From contig JANXBI010000036.1 of NCBI GenBank assembly GCA_025060675.1, positions 4,986-68,985 of the forward strand: DNA of 64,000 nucleotides, written 5' to 3'. Source of the DNA: Candidatus Caldatribacterium sp. (GTDB lineage Bacteria > Atribacterota > Atribacteria > Atribacterales > Caldatribacteriaceae). A program made the translations under genes and the position numbers. Positions 49,753 through 59,119 of this stretch are shown here, piece by piece. The stretch's first letter is position 1. Every line of letters starts with the position of its first letter. Below the pieces are notes generated by a model. The model had not been told where the DNA came from. It ran no database searches and saw only the letters and a list, made by a program, of their open reading frames with translations.

Positions 49753-51488
49753 GGACGCACACCTGTGGGGAGCTTCGGAAAACCGACGCGGGAAAGGAAG
49801 TCGTTCTTGCTGGATGGGTGCATCGTGTCCGGGACCATGGAGGCATTGTGTTCTTTGACCTTCGGGATAGGTGGGGTATCACGCAAGTGGTGGTGGACTC
49901 AAAGCATGCCCAAGCTTACGCACTTGCCTCTTTGCTCCGACCTGAGTACGTGGTGCAAGTGCAGGGAGTGGTGATGGAACGCCCTGAGGGGCTTGTGAAT
50001 CCCCGTTTGGCCACTGGAGACATTGAGGTGCACGCGGTCTCCTTGACCATTCTCTCTCCTTCGGAGCTTCCCCCCTTTGAAATCGAGGGGAAAAAGGAGG
50101 TGGACGAATCCCTCCGTCTCCGGTATCGGTATCTCGACCTGCGACGTCGTAAAATGCAGGAGAACCTCCTCTTACGTCACCGGGCGGCTCAGGTCATTCG
50201 CCGCTTCCTCGACTCCCGTGGTTTCATAGAGGTGGAAACGCCTTTCCTCACGAAGAGTACTCCCGAGGGTGCCCGAGACTTCCTCGTGCCGAGCCGCCTC
50301 AACCCTGGATCGTTTTATGCCCTTCCTCAGTCACCGCAGCTTTTCAAGCAAATCCTCATGATTGCTGGGTTTGACCGCTATTTCCAGATTGTTCGCTGTT
50401 TCCGCGACGAGGATCTTCGGGCCGACCGGCAACCTGAATTCACCCAGGTGGACATCGAGATGTCTTTCGTGGATCGAGAGGATATCCTCTCCCTTGTGGA
50501 GGAGCTCATGCAGGTTCTCTTTCATGAGGTCCTTGGGGTGTCCATCTCTGTCCCCTTCCCTCGCCTTTCTTACGAGGAGGCCATGAAGCGGTACGGAACG
50601 GACAAACCTGACCTTCGTTTTGGCTTGCCGATTGAGGACCTCACCCCCCTTTTCTTGGAAGAAGGGAAGGAGCTCTTTTCAGGGTCGGTCGCCGTCCGAG
50701 GTCTCTTTGTCCCGGGGGACCACGGGTTCTCCCGGAAGCAGCTCGATGCTTTTGCCGGGGAGGCAAGGGAGAGGCACCTTGCCCTCTCTTGGATTCGGAA
50801 AAGCCAGGGAGAGTTTACCTCACCTCTCAAAGGGAAGGTTTCTGAACCCCTTTTCCAGCGCCTCGTGGCCCAATATCCTTTTGGAGAGGGGTCGGTGCTC
50901 TTCGTCCTTTGGGGGAAAGAGGAGACACTCCAAGAGTTCCTTGGCGAGCTTCGGGTGCGTATCGGGAGAGGTTTTCCGGAAAAAGAGCGTTTTGCCTTCA
51001 CATGGGTCTTGGATTTCCCCCTCCTTGAGTGGAGTAAGGAGGAGAACCGTTGGGTTTCTGTCCATCATCCTTTCACTGCGCCCTTTGACGAGGATATCCC
51101 CCTCCTCAGCACCGATCCGGGGAAGGTCAGGGCCAAGGCCTATGACCTTGTCCTCAACGGTTACGAGGTTGGGGGAGGGAGTATTCGGATTCACCGCCGA
51201 GACCTCCAAGAACAGGTGTTTGCCCTTCTGCGCCTGAGCGAGGAGGAAGTCCGGGAGAAATTTGGCTTTTTCGTTGAGGCGCTTCAGTTTGGTTGTCCTC
51301 CTCATGGTGGCATTGCTCTGGGTTTTGACCGGCTGGTGATGCTCCTCTGCGGCGAGGATTCGATTCGAGAGGTCATCGCCTTCCCGAAGACGCAAAAGGG
51401 TGTATGCCTTCTCACCGGAGCCCCCGCTCCGGTTACAAAGGAGCAGCTTGATGTCCTTGGGATTACCCTTGCGAAGGGGCAAAAGTAG
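49746..51488 (+). CDS. aspS: Aspartyl-tRNA synthetase
   Basis: 580 residues, bacterial type. N-terminal OB-fold anticodon-binding domain (VLAGWVHRVRDHGGIVFFDL), class II core with LRYRYLDLRR, PQSPQLFKQILMIAGFDRYF, CFRDEDLRADRQPEFTQVD and GFDRLVMLL, and the bacterial insertion (GAD) domain around residues 290-420. Whether it is discriminating or also charges tRNA-Asn was not determined. ATG 49746 lies in the hisS end. Confidence 0.96.
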   Translation: MLRTHTCGELRKTDAGKEVVLAGWVHRVRDHGGIVFFDLRDRWGITQVVVDSKHAQAYALASLLRPEYVVQVQGVVMERPEGLVNPRLATGDIEVHAVSLTILSPSELPPFEIEGKKEVDESLRLRYRYLDLRRRKMQENLLLRHRAAQVIRRFLDSRGFIEVETPFLTKSTPEGARDFLVPSRLNPGSFYALPQSPQLFKQILMIAGFDRYFQIVRCFRDEDLRADRQPEFTQVDIEMSFVDREDILSLVEELMQVLFHEVLGVSISVPFPRLSYEEAMKRYGTDKPDLRFGLPIEDLTPLFLEEGKELFSGSVAVRGLFVPGDHGFSRKQLDAFAGEARERHLALSWIRKSQGEFTSPLKGKVSEPLFQRLVAQYPFGEGSVLFVLWGKEETLQEFLGELRVRIGRGFPEKERFAFTWVLDFPLLEWSKEENRWVSVHHPFTAPFDEDIPLLSTDPGKVRAKAYDLVLNGYEVGGGSIRIHRRDLQEQVFALLRLSEEEVREKFGFFVEALQFGCPPHGGIALGFDRLVMLLCGEDSIREVIAFPKTQKGVCLLTGAPAPVTKEQLDVLGITLAKGQK

Positions 51489-51494
51489 CTGTCA

Positions 51495-51523
51495 TTGCAA
51501 AAGGGGACGGCTTGTGCTATTAT
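51495..51523 (+). promoter_or_regulatory. Strong extended -10 promoter before the rpsA leader
   Basis: TTGCAA (51495-51500), exactly 17 bp, then TGcTATTAT with the hexamer at 51518-51523. The best promoter in the window; transcription should start near 51530, leaving a leader of about 200 nt before the rpsA start. Confidence 0.65.
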
Positions 51524-51529
51524 CTTCTC

Positions 51530-51715
51530 TGAGGAAGAAGTCTCGGTTTGTGACCCTGCCCTGCCCGTGATGTCAAAAGAGGCTTTGACCCAACACCCTT
51601 GTCCAGGGAGCCCGGACTTCGGAGGGGCTGAGGTTTCTCCGAGAGGGCACCCACCTTTTGGAGGACGAGGATCAAAGCGGTTGACACACGACAGCGGCGG
51701 GGTCACACTGTGAGG
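51530..51715 (+). ncRNA. Structured leader or small RNA upstream of rpsA
   Basis: The 243-bp gap between aspS and rpsA holds no ORF worth calling but much pairing potential. A 12-bp helix with one G-U pair joins 51549-51560 to 51696-51707. TCTCGG (51541-51546) pairs exactly with CCGAGA (51639-51644), and these two helices cross, so they exclude each other or form a pseudoknot. Local hairpins are GTCAAA/TTTGAC (51572-51589) and AGCCC/GGGCT closing on a C(TTCG)G loop (51609-51629). It may be an autoregulatory rpsA leader or an independent RNA; I cannot match a known family. Confidence 0.45.
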
Positions 51716-51731
51716 AAGGAGTGTGTTGGGT

Positions 51732-53669
51732 GTGGAACATGAGAGGAACATGGAGCTGCTCCACGAAAACCTCGAACAAATCCGCATCGTACGCCCCGGT
51801 GATCTCATCAAAGGCAGGGTCATCAAAAAAGGTGATGAGGGGTATTTTGTGAACATCAACTACAAAGCGGAGGGTATTCTTCCCTTCCGGGAGCGGGCTC
51901 AGGGTCGGGAAGGAGAAGTGGAGCATGATCTCAGAGAAGGTGAAGAGGTCTGGGTTATGGTGACCCGGATTGATGACCAGGGGTACGTGTGGCTGTCCCG
52001 GGAGCAGGCCCGCTACCAGGGAGCTTGGATTGACATAGAGGAGAGTAAGGAAAAAGGCAAAGTTCTCACGGCTAAAGTGAAGCGGAAGGTCAAAGGTGGG
52101 CTCATCGTGGACATTGGGGTGAATGCCTTCCTTCCTGCGTCTTGTGTTGATGTGGTGCCTCGCAACCTCGATGAGCTCATTGACCAGACGATTGAGGTCA
52201 AGGTTATCGAAGCGGACCGCAAAACTCGCAATGTCATCGTTTCCCGCCGGGCGGTGATTGAGGAGGAGCTCGCTCGCCGCCGTCAGGAGACCATCGCTTC
52301 TCTTGAGGTCGGCCAGGTCCGTAAGGGCATCGTCAAGAACATTACGAATTTTGGTGTTTTCGTGGACCTTGGTGGTATTGATGGACTCCTCCATATTTCC
52401 GAGGTTTCCTGGGGTAAGGTGGGGAAGCTTGAGGACCTCTTCAAGAAGGGTGATGAAATCGAGGTCAAAGTCATTGCTTGGAATCCGGAAAAAGAGGAAG
52501 TTAGCCTGAGCGTGAAACGTCTCACCCCTGACCCGTGGGAGTGTTTCGCCAAGGAGGTTAAGGTTGGCGACATCGTCAAGGGGAAAGTTGTCTCTCTCAA
52601 GGACTTTGGCGTTTTTGTGGAGCTTGCCGAAGGCGTTGAAGGGCTCATCCACATTTCTGACCTTTCCTGGGGGTACGTGAAGCACCCACGGGAGGTCGTG
52701 AAGGTTGGGGAGATTGTCGAAGCTAAGGTCCTTGAGCTTGATCCCGAACGTCGGAGGATTTCTCTGGGACTCAAGCAGGTTTTCCCCGATCCTTGGGAGA
52801 ACATTGAGGAGAAGTACCCGATAGGGAGCACCGTTCGGGTCCGGGTGAATAAGGTGAATGCCCGAGGGGCGCTTGTAGAGATTGAAGAGGGTGTTGAGGG
52901 GCGCATTCCCCTTGAGGAGCTCTCCTGGAAGCGAGTAACCCGGGTGAGCGATATTGTCCGGCGGAACCAGCTCGTTGAGGCGAAGGTCATCGCCCTCGAC
53001 CGGGAGAGTCGCCAAGTGACCTTGAGCTTGCGCCAGCTCCGCCCCAACCCTTGGGAAAGCATCGCTTCGAAATGGAAAGTTGGCGACGTGGTGGAAGGGA
53101 AGATTCAGCGACTTATGAACTTTGGGGCTTTTGTGGAGATTGCCCCTGAGATTGAGGCGCTTCTGCCGCTTTCGGAAATTGCTTGGGAACCGGTGAAGCA
53201 CCCAAGCCAGGTTTTCAAAAAGGGGCAAACCACTTCTTTGAAGATTATCGAGCTCAAGCCTGAGGAGCAGCGCATCGTGGTGAGTCGAAAGGCGCTCCTC
53301 CCTGACCCTTGGGAGATTATCAAGACGCGGTATCCCCTCGGGAGTATCCATGAGGGAAAGGTCGTCCGGATTGTGGATTTTGGGGCCTTTGTGGAGCTTG
53401 AAGAAGGCTGGGATGGTCTAGTGCACATCTCAGAGATTGCCGAAGAGCGCATCAGCTCTCCTCGAGACGTTCTCAAAGAAGGCGACGTGGTCAAGGTGAA
53501 AATCATTAAACTCGACGATGCAGAGCGGAAAATCGGTTTGAGCATCAAGCAGGCCCTGAAGGAGGAAGAAGAAAAGGCCAGGAAAGAACAGGCCCAGGAC
53601 GGCCGTATCACCCTGGGTGATGTTATCGGAGAAAAACTCGCCACCATTCTCCATAACCTGAAAAAATGA
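51732..53669 (+). CDS. rpsA: Ribosomal protein S1 with seven S1 repeats
   Basis: 645 residues. S1 RNA-binding repeats begin at about residues 23, 107, 195, 278, 363, 451 and 537 (for example VKNITNFGVFVDL, VSLKDFGVFVEL, VRIVDFGAFVEL). E. coli S1 has six and many Gram-positive homologues four. The last repeats share the LxHISE ending. S1 unfolds and docks mRNA on the 30S subunit, and often represses its own synthesis through its leader. GTG 51732 is preceded by AAGGAG (51716-51721); TTG 51726 is possible. The stop overlaps the PP-loop gene. Confidence 0.9.
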   Translation: MEHERNMELLHENLEQIRIVRPGDLIKGRVIKKGDEGYFVNINYKAEGILPFRERAQGREGEVEHDLREGEEVWVMVTRIDDQGYVWLSREQARYQGAWIDIEESKEKGKVLTAKVKRKVKGGLIVDIGVNAFLPASCVDVVPRNLDELIDQTIEVKVIEADRKTRNVIVSRRAVIEEELARRRQETIASLEVGQVRKGIVKNITNFGVFVDLGGIDGLLHISEVSWGKVGKLEDLFKKGDEIEVKVIAWNPEKEEVSLSVKRLTPDPWECFAKEVKVGDIVKGKVVSLKDFGVFVELAEGVEGLIHISDLSWGYVKHPREVVKVGEIVEAKVLELDPERRRISLGLKQVFPDPWENIEEKYPIGSTVRVRVNKVNARGALVEIEEGVEGRIPLEELSWKRVTRVSDIVRRNQLVEAKVIALDRESRQVTLSLRQLRPNPWESIASKWKVGDVVEGKIQRLMNFGAFVEIAPEIEALLPLSEIAWEPVKHPSQVFKKGQTTSLKIIELKPEEQRIVVSRKALLPDPWEIIKTRYPLGSIHEGKVVRIVDFGAFVELEEGWDGLVHISEIAEERISSPRDVLKEGDVVKVKIIKLDDAERKIGLSIKQALKEEEEKARKEQAQDGRITLGDVIGEKLATILHNLKK

Positions 53670-54655
53670 ACGTTCCACTGGAGAAAGCCTCGCTTGTATA
53701 CGCCACCATCCTTGAGGAAATTCGAAGCGTTGCTTCCCGTTTCCGCAGGGTGGTGGTCGCTTTTTCAGGAGGGATGGATAGTACCGTTGCCCTCTTCCTC
53801 ACCCTTGAGGCTCTTGGGCGCTCGAGGGTCTGTGCTGTGACCGTTGACTGGGGTCCTTACCTTCCTGAAAAGGCGAGAGAGAACATCGCCTTCTTTGTGG
53901 CACACTTTGGTGTGGAACACGTGTACATCCCGGGGCAGAGTGCCTTGGAGGATGTAGCGCGGGGTGGCCCGTCGTGCAACTTGTGCACGAAAAGGGCAAA
54001 GCTTGGTCGTATCCGGGAGCACTTTGGGGAGGGTACGCTCATCATTGGTGGGGCAAACAAAAGCGACAGCTGGGGCCATCGGGGCATGAAGTTCCTTGGG
54101 GACACCTTTTCCCCTCTCTTTGACCTGACGAAGGACGACATTGCCCTCCTTGCGAGTTACCTTGGGATTCCCATCCGTCGCATCGGAGAGAACCGGGTCC
54201 GAGAAGGGTGTTACCTCAAGCATCTCTTGAAGCCGCTTGCTGTCCCTGCGTACCATGGGAAAGCGGTTGTTGAGGCGAATGCTCTGCTTTTGCGCCTTCT
54301 TGATGAGGTTGCCTATCCAAGGGACATCGCCAACGTTGTGGTCATCGGGCCGCTTGCTGAGAACATTGCCTTGGTCAATGTTGCCCCCCTTCCCGATGCT
54401 TCTTTGCGGGAACGTATCGTTCGGCATTTGTCGACTATCCCGGAGCTTTCTCAGGTTGTCATTGTCGACGCTCCTCTTGCCCTTTTTGTCCGTGCCAATC
54501 CTGGGATTTATCGGAATGACCTCTCGCGTTTTTGGCTTGCGCAGGGACGGATACAGCCTGAGTTCGCCTTTCCAGTCACCTGCGTCTTTTTGCCTTCGAG
54601 CAATCGGAGACTGCGGACCTTCCAGGTGGTGGCGTACCGTGTTGGAGAGTCGTGA
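53666..54655 (+). CDS. PP-loop ATPase of unknown specificity
   Basis: 329 residues. VAFSGGMDST (SGGxDS near residues 34-39) is the pyrophosphatase P-loop of adenylating enzymes such as LarE, TtcA and QueC; Cys104 and Cys107 (CNLC) and GGANKSD near 128 follow. About residues 1-190 form the PP-loop domain; the C-terminal 140 residues are not recognised. It could be a sulfur-inserting or tRNA-modifying enzyme; position between rpsA and alaS favours a translation-related role, which is inference only. ATG overlaps the rpsA stop by 4 bp. Confidence 0.7.
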   Translation: MNVPLEKASLVYATILEEIRSVASRFRRVVVAFSGGMDSTVALFLTLEALGRSRVCAVTVDWGPYLPEKARENIAFFVAHFGVEHVYIPGQSALEDVARGGPSCNLCTKRAKLGRIREHFGEGTLIIGGANKSDSWGHRGMKFLGDTFSPLFDLTKDDIALLASYLGIPIRRIGENRVREGCYLKHLLKPLAVPAYHGKAVVEANALLLRLLDEVAYPRDIANVVVIGPLAENIALVNVAPLPDASLRERIVRHLSTIPELSQVVIVDAPLALFVRANPGIYRNDLSRFWLAQGRIQPEFAFPVTCVFLPSSNRRLRTFQVVAYRVGES

Positions 54656-57266
54656 TATTCGACGTCTTTTCCTCGCCTTTTTTGAGAAACGTGGACACAC
54701 CTCCCTTCCCAGCGCCTCCCTCATCCCCTCTGACCCGACGCTTCTTCTTACCATTGCTGGCATGGTTCCTTTCAAGCCCATATTCCTTGGGCAGGTGAAG
54801 CCTACTTTCCGGCGCGTTTGCACCGTTCAGAAGTGCGTCCGGGTGAGCGACCTTGAGAAGGTCGGCTACACCCCACGGCATCACACTTTCTTTGAAATGC
54901 TTGGGAACTTCTCGTTCGGTGATTACTTCAAAAAAGAGGCTTGCCTGTGGGCGTGGGAATTCCTCACCGAAGAGCTTCGCCTTCCTGTGGAACGTCTTGC
55001 CGTTTCGGTCCATGAGAGAGACGAAGAGGCATTCCTTGTGTGGCGTGATGTGGTGGGTCTTCCAGAGGAGAAAATCGTCTTCCTTGGGGATGAGGACAAC
55101 TTCTGGGCTTCAGGGCCTGTCGGGCCATGTGGGTACTGCTCGGAGATTTACTACGACACGGGGGCTGAACGGGGTTGTGGGGAGGAGACTTGCCGTCCAG
55201 GTTGTGCGTGCGACCGCTTCCTTGAAGTCTGGAATTTGGTCTTCATGGAGTTCGATCGCCAATCTGATGGGACTCTCAGGGAGCTCCCCAGCAAAAACAT
55301 TGACACCGGCATGGGTCTTGAACGCATCAGTGCGGTGGTTCAAAATGCAGAGTCAAATTTTGAAACCGACCTCTTCCTTCCCCTTATTCGAACCCTTGAG
55401 GACTTGAGTGGGGTGGCCTACGCAAGTGCGAAACCGGTCTTTCGCCTCATTGCCGATCATTCTCGTGCTGTGGCCTTTCTCATTGCCGATGGGGTGTATC
55501 CGGCCAATGAAGGACGAGGGTATGTGCTTCGTCGGCTCATCCGTCGGGCACACCGGTTTGGGAAAAAGATTGGTCTGCAGAAGCCCTTCCTCCATGAACT
55601 CACCGCGGCCGTAGTGACCCTGATGGGTGATGTGTATCCAGAACTCCGCACCAAGGAGACAACCATTGCCCAGGTGACTTTCCAAGAGGAGAAGCGTTTC
55701 GAGGACACTCTGGCCTTGGGTTTTGCCCGTCTTGAAGAGCTCATTGCCGAAGCCAGGGCAAAGAAAGAGCGGGTGATCTCGGGGAAAGAGGTTTTCACCC
55801 TGTACGACACCTATGGTTTCCCGGTGGATTTTGCTGAAGAAGTCCTCAAAGAAGAGGGGCTCTCCTTCTCTCAAGAGGAGTTTGCCGCAGAGATGGAAGC
55901 ACAGAGAACCCGGGCTCGAAGGGCCCAAGAAGAGAAGGTTTCCGGTCTCAGAGGACAGAAGAAAGAGGAAGAGCTCTTTTCTGGTTTCCGCTCAACCTTT
56001 GTGGGTTACGATACCCTCCTTGCGGAAGCAACGCTTTGCGCGCTCTCAGATGGGGAGAAGCTCCTTTCTGAGGCCCGGGAAGGGACCGAGGTCCTCTTTG
56101 TCCTTGATGTTACCCCCTTCTATGCGGAGAAGGGAGGGCAAGAGTGGGATACTGGGTACTTTGAGACCCCCTCGGGGAAAGTCGAAGTGCTCCGAGTGAG
56201 TAGCCCTGCGTCTTCTCTCTCGGTCCATCGTGGTATTGTCCGGGCAGGAAAGGTTGTGGTTGGTGAGCGAGGGAAGGCCCAGGTCAATGCAAAGCGGCGG
56301 AGAAGCCTTGAGGCGCACCATACGGTGACGCACCTCCTGCACCGAGTGCTCCGGGAAGTCCTTGGTGAGCAAGTGCATCAAGCAGGGTCCTGGGTCGGAG
56401 AAGAGGGTTTGCGTTTTGACTTCACCCATTTTGCCCCGCTTTCGTCAGAAGAACTCGAGGCGGTGGAAGCGCGGGTGAACGAGAAAATCCTCGAGGACCT
56501 TCCTGTGTACGTGAGCTTTGGTTCCCTTGAGGAAGCCCAGAAACTTGGTGTTATTGCCCTTTTCGGGGAAAAGTATGAGTTCCCGGTTCGTATCGTCCGG
56601 GTGGGGAACTACACCGCAGAACTCTGTGGCGGAACGCACCTTCGCCGCACAGGCGAAGCTGGTGCCTTTGTGATTCTCTCTGAGTCAAGTATTGGTGCGG
56701 GAATCCGACGCATTGAGGCAGTTGCTGGGGAGCGGGCCTTGACGTTGCTCCGTGCCTCCCGAAGGCTCCTCCAGAGGGTGCGGGAACTTGCCGGTGTTTC
56801 TGAAGAACGTCTTCCGGCCTTTTTAGAGAATCTCCTTGAGGAGAACCATGCGCTCCGGAAGGCTCTCGCTCGGGAGCAGAGGGAACGTTTGCTCTTTGCT
56901 TTAGAGAGAGAACTCCAAGCTCTTCCTGCGGGATCGCTCCTCTTTGCCCATCTTTTTGCAGACAGTCTTGATATGGACATCCTACGGGAGATTGCCGATG
57001 TCCTTGGGGGGAAGCTCTCCCGAGGCGTCATTGCTCTTGGTGTTGAGGAGGAGGGGAAAGTTCGGGGTATCCTTGCGGGAGTGAAGCTTGCAAAGGATGT
57101 GCATCTTGGTGCATTCCTGCGAGAGGTTTCCCGAAGCATCGGTGGCGGTGGTGGGGGCAAGCCGCATTTTGCCCAGTTTGGAGGCATTCCGAAATCCCGC
57201 TGGATGGACTTTCTCAGACGTCTTGAGGAGTTCGTAAAGCGCCATGAAGCGGGTCATGGCCCTTGA
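54639..57266 (+). CDS. alaS: Alanyl-tRNA synthetase
   Basis: 875 residues, full length. Class II core (SLIPSDPTLLLTIAGMVPFK, PRHHTFFEMLGNFSFGDYF), editing domain with HHTVTHLLH and CGGTHL zinc motifs, and a C-terminal DHHA1/C-Ala domain rich in Gly near the end (SIGGGGGGKP). The GTG at 54639 with AGGTGGTGG upstream is chosen; the frame upstream lies inside the PP-loop gene. Overlaps 17 bp with that gene and 23 bp with ruvX. Confidence 0.97.
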   Translation: MLESRDIRRLFLAFFEKRGHTSLPSASLIPSDPTLLLTIAGMVPFKPIFLGQVKPTFRRVCTVQKCVRVSDLEKVGYTPRHHTFFEMLGNFSFGDYFKKEACLWAWEFLTEELRLPVERLAVSVHERDEEAFLVWRDVVGLPEEKIVFLGDEDNFWASGPVGPCGYCSEIYYDTGAERGCGEETCRPGCACDRFLEVWNLVFMEFDRQSDGTLRELPSKNIDTGMGLERISAVVQNAESNFETDLFLPLIRTLEDLSGVAYASAKPVFRLIADHSRAVAFLIADGVYPANEGRGYVLRRLIRRAHRFGKKIGLQKPFLHELTAAVVTLMGDVYPELRTKETTIAQVTFQEEKRFEDTLALGFARLEELIAEARAKKERVISGKEVFTLYDTYGFPVDFAEEVLKEEGLSFSQEEFAAEMEAQRTRARRAQEEKVSGLRGQKKEEELFSGFRSTFVGYDTLLAEATLCALSDGEKLLSEAREGTEVLFVLDVTPFYAEKGGQEWDTGYFETPSGKVEVLRVSSPASSLSVHRGIVRAGKVVVGERGKAQVNAKRRRSLEAHHTVTHLLHRVLREVLGEQVHQAGSWVGEEGLRFDFTHFAPLSSEELEAVEARVNEKILEDLPVYVSFGSLEEAQKLGVIALFGEKYEFPVRIVRVGNYTAELCGGTHLRRTGEAGAFVILSESSIGAGIRRIEAVAGERALTLLRASRRLLQRVRELAGVSEERLPAFLENLLEENHALRKALAREQRERLLFALERELQALPAGSLLFAHLFADSLDMDILREIADVLGGKLSRGVIALGVEEEGKVRGILAGVKLAKDVHLGAFLREVSRSIGGGGGGKPHFAQFGGIPKSRWMDFLRRLEEFVKRHEAGHGP

Positions 57267-57654
57267 TGTGGGGGAGAAGCGTATCGGTGTTGCCCTGAAC
57301 TGGGGAACCCCTTTTGCCTTTCCCTATACCGTTCTTCTCCGGAAAGGGAAAACGGATATCGTAGCTGTGCTCTCCCTCGCTCGGGAGTTTGCTGTTGACA
57401 CCATCGTGGTGGGGTTTCCCCGTCGTACCGATGGGACCATCGGCAAGGAGGCACAGGCGCTTGAAGAATTTGCCGGGGAACTCCGGAAGCACTTCCCTGG
57501 GGAGGTTGTCCTCTGGGATGAGCGCTTTTCAACCAAAGAAGCTGAGAAGCACCTCATTGCGCTTGATACTTCTCGAGCCCGGCGGAGAAAGCTCATCGAC
57601 AAAATTGCGGCATGTCTCATCCTTGAGGCGTATTTAGCGAGGGAAAGCACGTGA
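57244..57654 (+). CDS. ruvX: YqgF/RuvX-family RNase H-like nuclease
   Basis: 136 residues. MALDVGEKRIGVAL at the start with the metal Asp, VVGFPRRTDG and WDERFSTKEAEK carry the RNase H-like active site. By family it is either a Holliday-junction resolvase-like enzyme or a 16S rRNA 5'-end maturation nuclease. alaS-ruvX-mltG is a common bacterial gene order. Confidence 0.93.
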   Translation: MKRVMALDVGEKRIGVALNWGTPFAFPYTVLLRKGKTDIVAVLSLAREFAVDTIVVGFPRRTDGTIGKEAQALEEFAGELRKHFPGEVVLWDERFSTKEAEKHLIALDTSRARRRKLIDKIAACLILEAYLAREST

Positions 57655-58616
57655 AATCCTGGGGTATTTTCGTTCTCGCCCTCTTGTACCTTCTTGCCGT
57701 CTTTGGGTACCTCGCTTTCTTCTTTGACCTCCCTTTTGGGGAGCCGAAACTTGTGGCTATCCCCAGAGGAACCCCACTTTCTGGTATCGCCCGGATTCTT
57801 GAACAAGAAGGCATTACCTCTCGGTTCCGTTTCCTCGCCTTTGCCCTCCTCTCGAAGAGAACCCCCCTCCTTGCGGGATGGTATCGTTTGACCCCCGGTA
57901 TGTCTCCAGCTCGCCTTGTCGATATCCTCTCCCAGGGACCACCCCGGGTTCGGGTCACGTTCCCTGAAGGATGTACTGCCGAAGATATGGCAAGGATTCT
58001 TGAGGCCCTGGGGGTTTGTGGGGCCAAGGAGTACCTCACTTTCGTAGAGCACCCAGAGTACTTCCAAAAGCCTTGGCTTGCTCAAGTTCCGACCCTTGAG
58101 GGTTTCCTCTTCCCTGATACCTACTTTTTCCAGGTCCCCACTCCCCCTCAGGAGGTTATCAACGTACAACTTGCCCGCTTCGAAGAACTCGTCCTTCCCC
58201 TCTTTGCGGGGAAGGAAGATAAGCTCAGAGAGACCCTTACCCTTGCCTCCATCGTGGAAAAGGAAACGCGTCTTGAAGAGGAAAAGCCCTTAGTTGCCTC
58301 GGTCTTTCGCAATCGCTTGAAGGAGAATATGCGTCTTCAGTCCTGTGCGACCGTGGTCTACGCCCTGAAGAGGGAAAGGGGAATCACCGTGTATACCCTT
58401 CGAGAGGAAGACCTGGGGGTTGATTCCCCTTTCAACACGTACCGAGTCAGTGGTCTTCCACCCCATCCTATCTGTAACCCTGGCCTTTCTTCCATTCGGG
58501 CTGCTTTGGAACCTGCGGAGACGGACTACCTCTTTTTCGTCCTTCAGGACGATGGCCGTCACGCTTTCGCCCGAACTTACGAGGAACATCTGCGGAACAA
58601 GCGAGGTAATCCATGA
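57651..58616 (+). CDS. mltG: Endolytic transglycosylase MltG (YceG-like)
   Basis: 321 residues. One N-terminal membrane helix (WGIFVLALLYLLAVFGYLAF), a LysM-like part, then the YceG catalytic domain: LASIVEKET with the catalytic Glu, VFRNRLKENMRLQSCATVVY, SPFNTYRVSGLPPHPICNPG and HAFARTYEEH. It cuts nascent glycan strands in the periplasm. GTG start overlapping the ruvX stop. Confidence 0.94.
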   Translation: MKSWGIFVLALLYLLAVFGYLAFFFDLPFGEPKLVAIPRGTPLSGIARILEQEGITSRFRFLAFALLSKRTPLLAGWYRLTPGMSPARLVDILSQGPPRVRVTFPEGCTAEDMARILEALGVCGAKEYLTFVEHPEYFQKPWLAQVPTLEGFLFPDTYFFQVPTPPQEVINVQLARFEELVLPLFAGKEDKLRETLTLASIVEKETRLEEEKPLVASVFRNRLKENMRLQSCATVVYALKRERGITVYTLREEDLGVDSPFNTYRVSGLPPHPICNPGLSSIRAALEPAETDYLFFVLQDDGRHAFARTYEEHLRNKRGNP

Positions 58617-59119
58617 AGGGCATTGTACGGTATTTCTTCCCTTGTCTTTTCGTGGATGCTCTTGAAGATATCGACCTTGCCAGATTGTGGCGTCTTGGTA
58701 TTCGTGGGCTCATCGTGGACCTTGATAACACCCTTGTGGCCTGGAACGCGTACGACCTTCCGGAGCGTATCGCCCGTTGGGTGGCAAAGGCGAAGGAGCA
58801 GGGATTTGCCATCTGCATTGTTTCCAACGCCCTGGAGGAGAGGGTGGCATACTTTTCAAGACTTCTTGCCATTCCCGGAATCTCTAAGGCGCGGAAGCCT
58901 CGCCGAGGAGCATTTCGGGTAGCCTTGGAGACTCTGGGTTTACAGAGGAACCAAGTTGCCGTCATCGGTGACCAGGTTTTTACTGATGTCCTTGGAGGGA
59001 ATCGCCTTGGACTTTATACGATTCTTGTCCGCCCCATCTCAAGGCGGGAGTTTTTTCTGACTCGCCTTGGGAGATTCTTTGAACGCCTTGTCCTTCGGAG
59101 GTTCACAAGCCATGATTGA
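58613..59119 (+). CDS. yqeG: YqeG-family HAD IIIA phosphatase
   Basis: 168 residues. The HAD motif VDLDNTLVAWN near residue 37 holds the nucleophile Asp; SNALEERV, KPRRGAF and VIGDQVFTDVLGGNRLG are motifs II-IV. The family is related to phosphatidylglycerophosphate phosphatases; the substrate here is not known. Overlaps mltG by 4 bp and aroE by 8 bp. Confidence 0.92.
   Translation: MKGIVRYFFPCLFVDALEDIDLARLWRLGIRGLIVDLDNTLVAWNAYDLPERIARWVAKAKEQGFAICIVSNALEERVAYFSRLLAIPGISKARKPRRGAFRVALETLGLQRNQVAVIGDQVFTDVLGGNRLGLYTILVRPISRREFFLTRLGRFFERLVLRRFTSHD

Noticed and set aside
51681..51686. Perfect TTGACA just before rpsA
   Set aside because: No -10-like hexamer lies at 16-18 bp; the upstream promoter at 51495-51523 is far better.
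51672..53351. 559-codon open frame on the minus strand opposite rpsA
   Set aside because: Antisense shadow of the repetitive S1 domains; its apparent internal repeats only reflect the S1 repeats.
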